Assembly (NCBI GenBank): GCA_019321725.1
Contig: CM033121.1
Location: 2,914,001-2,978,000, forward strand
Source: Paulownia fortunei
Taxonomy: Eukaryota > Streptophyta > Magnoliopsida > Lamiales > Paulowniaceae
Reading direction: 5' to 3'
DNA: 64,000 nucleotides
A program made the translations under genes and the position numbers. Positions 58,501 to 64,000 of this stretch are shown one piece after another. How positions within the stretch are numbered: position 1 is the stretch's first letter; each line of letters begins with the position of its first letter. A model generated the notes under the pieces. The model searched no databases, was not told the origin of the DNA, and saw nothing but the letters and a program-made list of their open reading frames with translations.

Positions 58501-61500
58501 ATTTTTATTGCAAACACTCAACAGCTTAATGTGAACAATCTGTCCAAATATAAAGTCAGCAACTTCTTTTCCAATCACGATCTAAATGGCTATGGTCTTG
58601 TTTCCAATTTTCACCAAGTAGATAATTTTTATTAAGGCATTATGTTTACAGTTGAAAAGCACATAAATCCAACCTGAACTTGAGGATATAGACATATTTA
58701 TTTACTTATGGTATCTACATCAGGGGTTGCCTTCCTGGGATTTCAAAATGTTTCTGGTTTTATGCACAGTTGATTGCTAATTTTACTATAAAACCTTCCA
58801 CCTTGCCCACCCCACCCCACCCCACTGCCCAGCCCATTGTCCTTCCCTATGCCTTTCTCCTTTATCTTCTGGAGGTGGAGTGTAAGGGCAGCAGTGGGTG
58901 AGGTTGAAACAGAGGGTGTAATATGATTGTGAGTTGAAATCTATTTATGTGCTTATTTTTATTTTCTACGACATTTCTTTTCTTGTTGACATGTATCAAA
59001 GGTTGTTCATCATTTCTCTATCACTTCAGCTACGTGTAACATTCGAAATTTTATTTGCAAAAGCTCATTGTTGCTGATGTCAGCTGATATTGGTAGGGGT
59101 CTTTTGGTGAGATACTAAAAGCTTGTTGGCGGGGAACACCTGTCGCTATCAAACGCATCCTTCCAAACCTTTCGGATGATAAATTAGTGATGTATGTTTC
59201 TCAACTTTGCTGAATCATGATGACATTCTTACAATGCCCAGCTTCCCATTTCTTCCTCCTAGTAGTGGAATATCTGATGCTACATTTGATTAGTGTGTGT
59301 TGTTATGCCATTTGCTGATTCCTGGATGGGGCTTGTGTCAAAACTTAATGATAAAAGCTTGCAATCATACAATAGTGGCCTTTGGCATGTATTCATATGC
59401 AAAAACCTATTTTAGAAGATTTGCAATTTCTTTTAGTTTGACAATTCAATTTTTATTAATTTAAAGCTTCTGAGATGATACCCCAGTATCTGTTATAGCT
59501 ATTTACTTCTGCATTTTTCCTCATGACGAAAGGTAAATTACCTTAACTCTTGCTCATAATTCAGTCAGGACTTCAGGCATGAGGTCAATTTGCTAGTGAA
59601 GCTTCGTCATCCAAATATTGTCCAATTTCTAGGAGCTGTAACTGAAAAGAAGCCCTTAATGTTAATTACAGAGTACTTGAGAGGGGTGAGTGAATTTGTT
59701 TTCTATCCTCCTTGGAAATATATCTTTTTGAATTTTGGAAAATGATACGACCTTGGGTTCCCATCTTATACTCCTCTATAGGGTGATCTACATCAGCATC
59801 TGAAGGAAAAAGGGGCTCTCAACCCATCAACTGCAATCAATTTTGCACTAGATATTGCCAGGTAAAGTTGGAGTTAATTTATCATCTTTGTTGCTGTTCA
59901 GTGAAGAACTCCTGTGTATAGCATCCATTTATCAATCACTTTCACTATTACTAATGAAAGCCTTATGTCAGATTCTCATCCTTCAAAATTTGTTGCATGA
60001 GAGTATTTCTTCAAATGCTTATGCTTCATTGGAATTGAAGTCAAACTTTTCTTTTCCTTTTTTTTTCAATATTTGTTTGTGATGATCAAATGTATGTGGT
60101 TTTTACATCTTACAAGTCATATTCATGCTGTATCATAATTAGATCTCCGGATAAGCATGCTAATAAAAATTTGGAATTGCTACGTATATTTTAATCTATA
60201 TCTTGTTATGCAGCATATATAATTTGTAGTATGCTAATCTGATTCTCATAATTTTGTTTTGACAGAGGCATGGCTTATCTCCACAGTGAGCCAAATGTCA
60301 TAATACACAGAGATCTTAAGCCAAGGTTGGTTGCTTTTTGTGCTACTAAAAGGGCATGTAAATCAGTTTCCTAATAACCATTACATTCTGCTTTCTGTCA
60401 TTGTATCTCTCAAAATACAATGTTGACAATTCATGCGGATCGTTATCTATATCTCTGTATGATGAACTTCTGGGAGAATCCCTTTTTCCCCCTTGCCTTC
60501 CAAAGTAATGCATGGTATATTTCAGGAATGTTCTTCTTGTCAACACAAGTGCAGACCATTTAAAAGTAGGAGATTTTGGGTTAAGCAAGCTCATCAGGGT
60601 ACAACATTCTCATGATGTCTACAAAATGACTGGGGAGACTGGAAGCTGTGAGTAACTATTTAAGAACAGTTTTATGCATAGCTGGAAATTTAAATTGATG
60701 CTTAATACTATACCTTTTGTGTGATTTCAAAAGACCGTTATATGGCACCTGAAGTCTTCAGGCACCGGAAATATGATAAGAAGGTCGATGTTTTCTCTTT
60801 TGCAATGATATTATACGAGGTATTTTTTTTATTTTTCTCATGACATCGAATATATTGAACTTGATCAAGATATAACATAAACTGACTGTGAACTGTTGCA
60901 GATGCTTGAAGGTGACCTCCCGATGTCTCATTATGAACCATATGAAGCTGCCAAATATGTGGCAGAAGGACACAGACCAATGTTTAGGGCGAAAGGTTTC
61001 ATTCCTGAATTGAGAGAGTAAGTAGCTATGGAAATCTTATACTATATGATATAGCAATATTCCATGTAGATTGAGGGTGGATGAAAGAAAAAGAAATAGA
61101 CACCAGGTTATGGCTAATGGAATCACTCTTAAATGGCTAAAATGTCAAAGGAATTCTTTTATTGGGTTCCACAGTGCCTCAATACACATGCAATTCAATT
61201 TAATAGAAAAGAAATTCGATGAGATCACTTCAAAAAGGATAAATGAGAATCCCAAAATTGAAAATCCCCTTTCTGTTATTTTAATTGATTGTAAAAATTA
61301 TGAATATACAAAATTATTCAGCTTAAGTAATTAACATCAAAATGCTTCTACTGTGCTCTTTCAAAAGTCACATTTTGATCTCCATATTTGGATAGGTCAT
61401 AACAAATGTTTGACCATAGAAAATTGGACCTCAGATTGAAATGCTTTTCCGTGAATTTATTGATAAAACTTCTTTTTCAAATGAAAAATGCTTATGTTGA

Positions 61501-61926
61501 ACACATTTAGCCTATTTGTTTACCTAGATGTATTGGTCAAGCATGCTTTCCGTGAATTTATTGGATGACTCGTGTGCTTAGTGGCTTTTACACTGTGGGA
61601 ACTGGAAGACTGTTAACCTACTTATAATGGTGGTTTTTGAGTGTTCGATTGCTCTAAGACATAAATTTTCTTTCCTGTATCTGCACAAACTCCAAATAAT
61701 TTTGACATCACATTTGCTGTAATCACTGCAGACGACACAAGCATTTGATTTTTTTTTCTTTTATATCCTAATAACTGCTCAACTGAAATTTTTCTTTAGG
61801 TTAACTGAGCAGTGCTGGGCGGCTGACATGAATCAGAGACCTTCTTTCTTGGATATTTTGAGGAGACTCGAAAAAATCAAGGAAATGCTACCATCTGATC
61901 ATCACTGGCACATCTTTGCATCATAA
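55530..61926 (+). CDS. VIK: VH1-interacting kinase (VIK), ankyrin repeat Raf-like kinase, exon 1 frame broken
   Basis: Eleven exons: 55530-55843, 57902-57976, 58276-58392, 59097-59191, 59565-59685, 59782-59861, 60266-60325, 60526-60647, 60734-60819, 60902-61017 and 61800-61926. Ankyrin repeats (HAHQNDAAAVRKLLEED, RTPLHVAAIHGWIDVAKCLL) precede a kinase domain: glycine loop GKGSFGE, lysine in VAIKR, HRDLKPRN, DFGLSK, YRYMAPEV and DVFSFAMILYEM. It ends LPSDHHWHIFAS. VIK binds the vascular receptor VH1/BRL2 and phosphorylates a tonoplast sugar transporter in Arabidopsis. The ATG at 55530 (MSGSDGSSGRSAGGD) is out of frame with the ankyrin part. The ankyrin frame has no ATG between the stop at 55514 and the end of exon 1. 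Adding one base near 55574 would give 437 aa, the normal length. Either a real frameshift or a one-base sequence error. Confidence 0.93.
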
Positions 61927-64000
61927 TCCAAAACCTGAGGAGGACAAGGTATCAAGATCATTCGCTTTAAGTCATCTAACTTCTCCTTTCTTAGCGAAAT
62001 TTGTGGGATTGAGATGGACTGTAAATAGACTCTACAGGTGGAGGTTGGCAAGACTACTGTTTCCTGTTACCGATTTCATTGTGAACATTAGGATTTAAAT
62101 CTTGGATGTGGGTTATGTTGTTAGGTTCCTCAATTTCTGTAGTTGTCCCATTAGTAATTTCAGATGTCATATGGACCGTCTTCCAACCTTGATTTATTTG
62201 ATTTCTACATTGGTTGTAACCTGATTGTAGCTGGAACTCAGCAACAACTTAACAGTAATTTCAGAAAAAGCAAAATTGTAAACTGTATTTAATAATATTA
62301 CTAATTTTGATCTGCGCCTTTCTCAGATATTGTATGCCATATCTAGGGCAGCTGAAGCCATCATATCTCGTGGTAAATGAAATGAATTCAATTTTGTGCT
62401 ATGTACATTAAGCAAATTCGTTATGCTGTAAGGTGATAATTTTAGCCTGTTGAAATAATGCATAAATATTATGACCTTCTTTGTCAGTTTTGACCATGTG
62501 TGAAGTTGGCCTTTTAATGAATCAATAATTTGATTAGTTTATTTTATTGAGTTTAAAAAATTATTAAGTATATTTAATTTTATAGGGAAAAAATGAATTT
62601 CATTTATCTTATGCTAGAGTAATTTATATCATTTGTACAAAAAAGATCGTTTATTCACAATTTAGGTTGCTTCTATTTGGCTCGCCGTTACTATGGGAAT
62701 TACTTTTGTTTTAAGATGTTTCAATTCGCTGTGATGTCTCTTGCCAACCCATGAATTCAGCAGCATTTTGAATATTTGAAATTTTTTGAATTTTATGCAT
62801 ATTTTCAACTCCTCGAAGCATTTCTTCGATTACTATACCATTTCTCGTCTCTAGTGCCTAATTCAATTTTTTTTCAATAAACTTCATAAAAAAAAATGAT
62901 AATAATATTTTTTTTCTTTATTGACATTTTAATGTTAGCAAACAAGTATTGCATGCGGTAAATTTTTATAAAGAGAGTTTTTGGTTGAGTTTATATAGTC
63001 GAAAAAAAATATTTTAAGGGTCGGATTTTTTTTAATATATTATTAAAATACTTTAATTTAACCATTACAAATATTTAATAATCTACATACACTTACTGTA
63101 TCTAACAAATTTAAAATTTAGCATTTTATTAACTCCAAAAACTATTTTACCAACTTTACTAAGACTTTCGAAATTAATTTAATTGAACACTCTAAATTTG
63201 TTGAACCTTTTGAAGGCAACACAATGTAGTCTATTTCTCAAGTTACTAAATGCATCCAAAACTCTATTCGAATTCATACCAAATGCAAGGATCTTCAACT
63301 CACAACATTAAATTTAATATTTTATTATAATTTAACATAAATCATCTCTAATTCACTATACTAAATTTTATATCAAATAAATATTTGTTCTTATTTTTTT
63401 TATATTTTAATTATTATCTATTTATTTATTTATTTATAAAATTATTTAATTACTTATATTTTAAAGTTCGCAAGCCGACTTCCAAGCTTTTTATTTTATT
63501 TATATATTTAATTATTCTATAATTTTATTAATAACAAAGTAGTAGTAATAATATTAATTCTTCATAATAATAATGATAATGATAATAATATTTTTTATAT
63601 TATTGTGTACTCCTATAACATAATAAACATAATAACAATTTAAAATTATATTTTGATTTAATAAGAGTGTAATACGATTAACATAATAGAAGTTTTGTAT
63701 GATAATATTACAATGAGAAAAATAGTAGTGATGCCAAATAATATAATTAATATTATAAGTAACTAAAAATTTATAATTTATGTTCATTCAAGTAACATTA
63801 ATTTTTTTTTTATAAAGATTAGCTCGAGCTTAAATAGGTTGGATTGTAAATAAATTCGAGTATGATATTTTTGAATTGAATTCCAACTTCGGATTAAATA
63901 TGCAATTTCGACAGCTTAAATTTTTCAGAAGCAACTTAAACTTGGGCTTAAAATTTTTCCGAAGTCAACTCATTTACACTCACAATCACAACATAATTAC
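61927..64000. other. AT-rich intergenic region
   Basis: The VIK 3' UTR probably covers about 61927-62300. The rest is very AT-rich, with ATA/ATT repeat runs near 63555-63600. No gene is seen. Confidence 0.55.

Noticed and set aside
1..64000. CRISPR arrays, rRNA genes, prokaryotic operons or integrated virus genomes
   Set aside because: None seen; the window is plant nuclear gene space with introns throughout.

Overview
This window is nuclear DNA of a flowering plant, most likely a eudicot. It is AT-rich, its genes carry introns with plant-type splice signals, and the proteins match eudicot families by direct reading (AGO7, GNOM, VTI1, VIK, GT34 xylosyltransferase, GLN-type cupin). Several asterid orders would fit; I cannot fix the species.

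Layout, left to right. 1-2246: AT-rich intergenic DNA with a CT/AC microsatellite and a G-rich tract. 2247-3338 (-): single-exon multi-pass membrane protein. 3339-6200: AT-rich intergenic DNA. 6240-9750 (+): decayed gene with two intact-looking exons that I cannot assign. 9883-10243: MITE. 13200-16672 (-): ARGONAUTE7 in three exons, with a one-base frameshift just before the PIWI catalytic start. 16673-20530: intergenic. 20530-23692 (+): ALG13-like gene behind a spliced 5' leader. 24642-25774 (+): small single-pass membrane protein with an N-terminal LIR-like motif. 26806-28164 (-): xyloglucan 6-xylosyltransferase. 29031-35175 (+): GNOM ARF-GEF, behind a leader that is a diverged copy of the ALG13 leader. 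36505-39682 (+): VTI1-type v-SNARE, including a GC-AG intron. 39933-41559 (+): three phase-compatible orphan exons. 41733-43330 (-): two-domain cupin (11S globulin-like). 44647-45011: tRNA-derived SINE. 46737-53083 (+): plastid-type DUF3110-like gene whose first intron holds two head-to-head gag-protease-only Copia remnants. 55530-61926 (+): VIK ankyrin/Raf-like kinase in 11 exons with a broken reading frame in exon 1. 61927-64000: AT-rich intergenic DNA.

How the genes relate. This is ordinary gene space and not an operon-like system. Five adjacent genes (ALG13-like, the LIR-motif protein, XXT, GNOM, VTI1) act in the endomembrane system: ER N-glycan assembly, possible ER/autophagy contact, Golgi wall polysaccharide synthesis, endosomal ARF activation and vesicle fusion. 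The most unusual structure is a roughly 1.1-kb duplication that gives ALG13-like and GNOM homologous promoter-proximal, 5'-UTR and first-intron sequence, including the same splice donor.

Two conserved genes (AGO7, VIK) each need one extra base to read through. That could mean real mutations or residual single-base deletion errors in the assembly.
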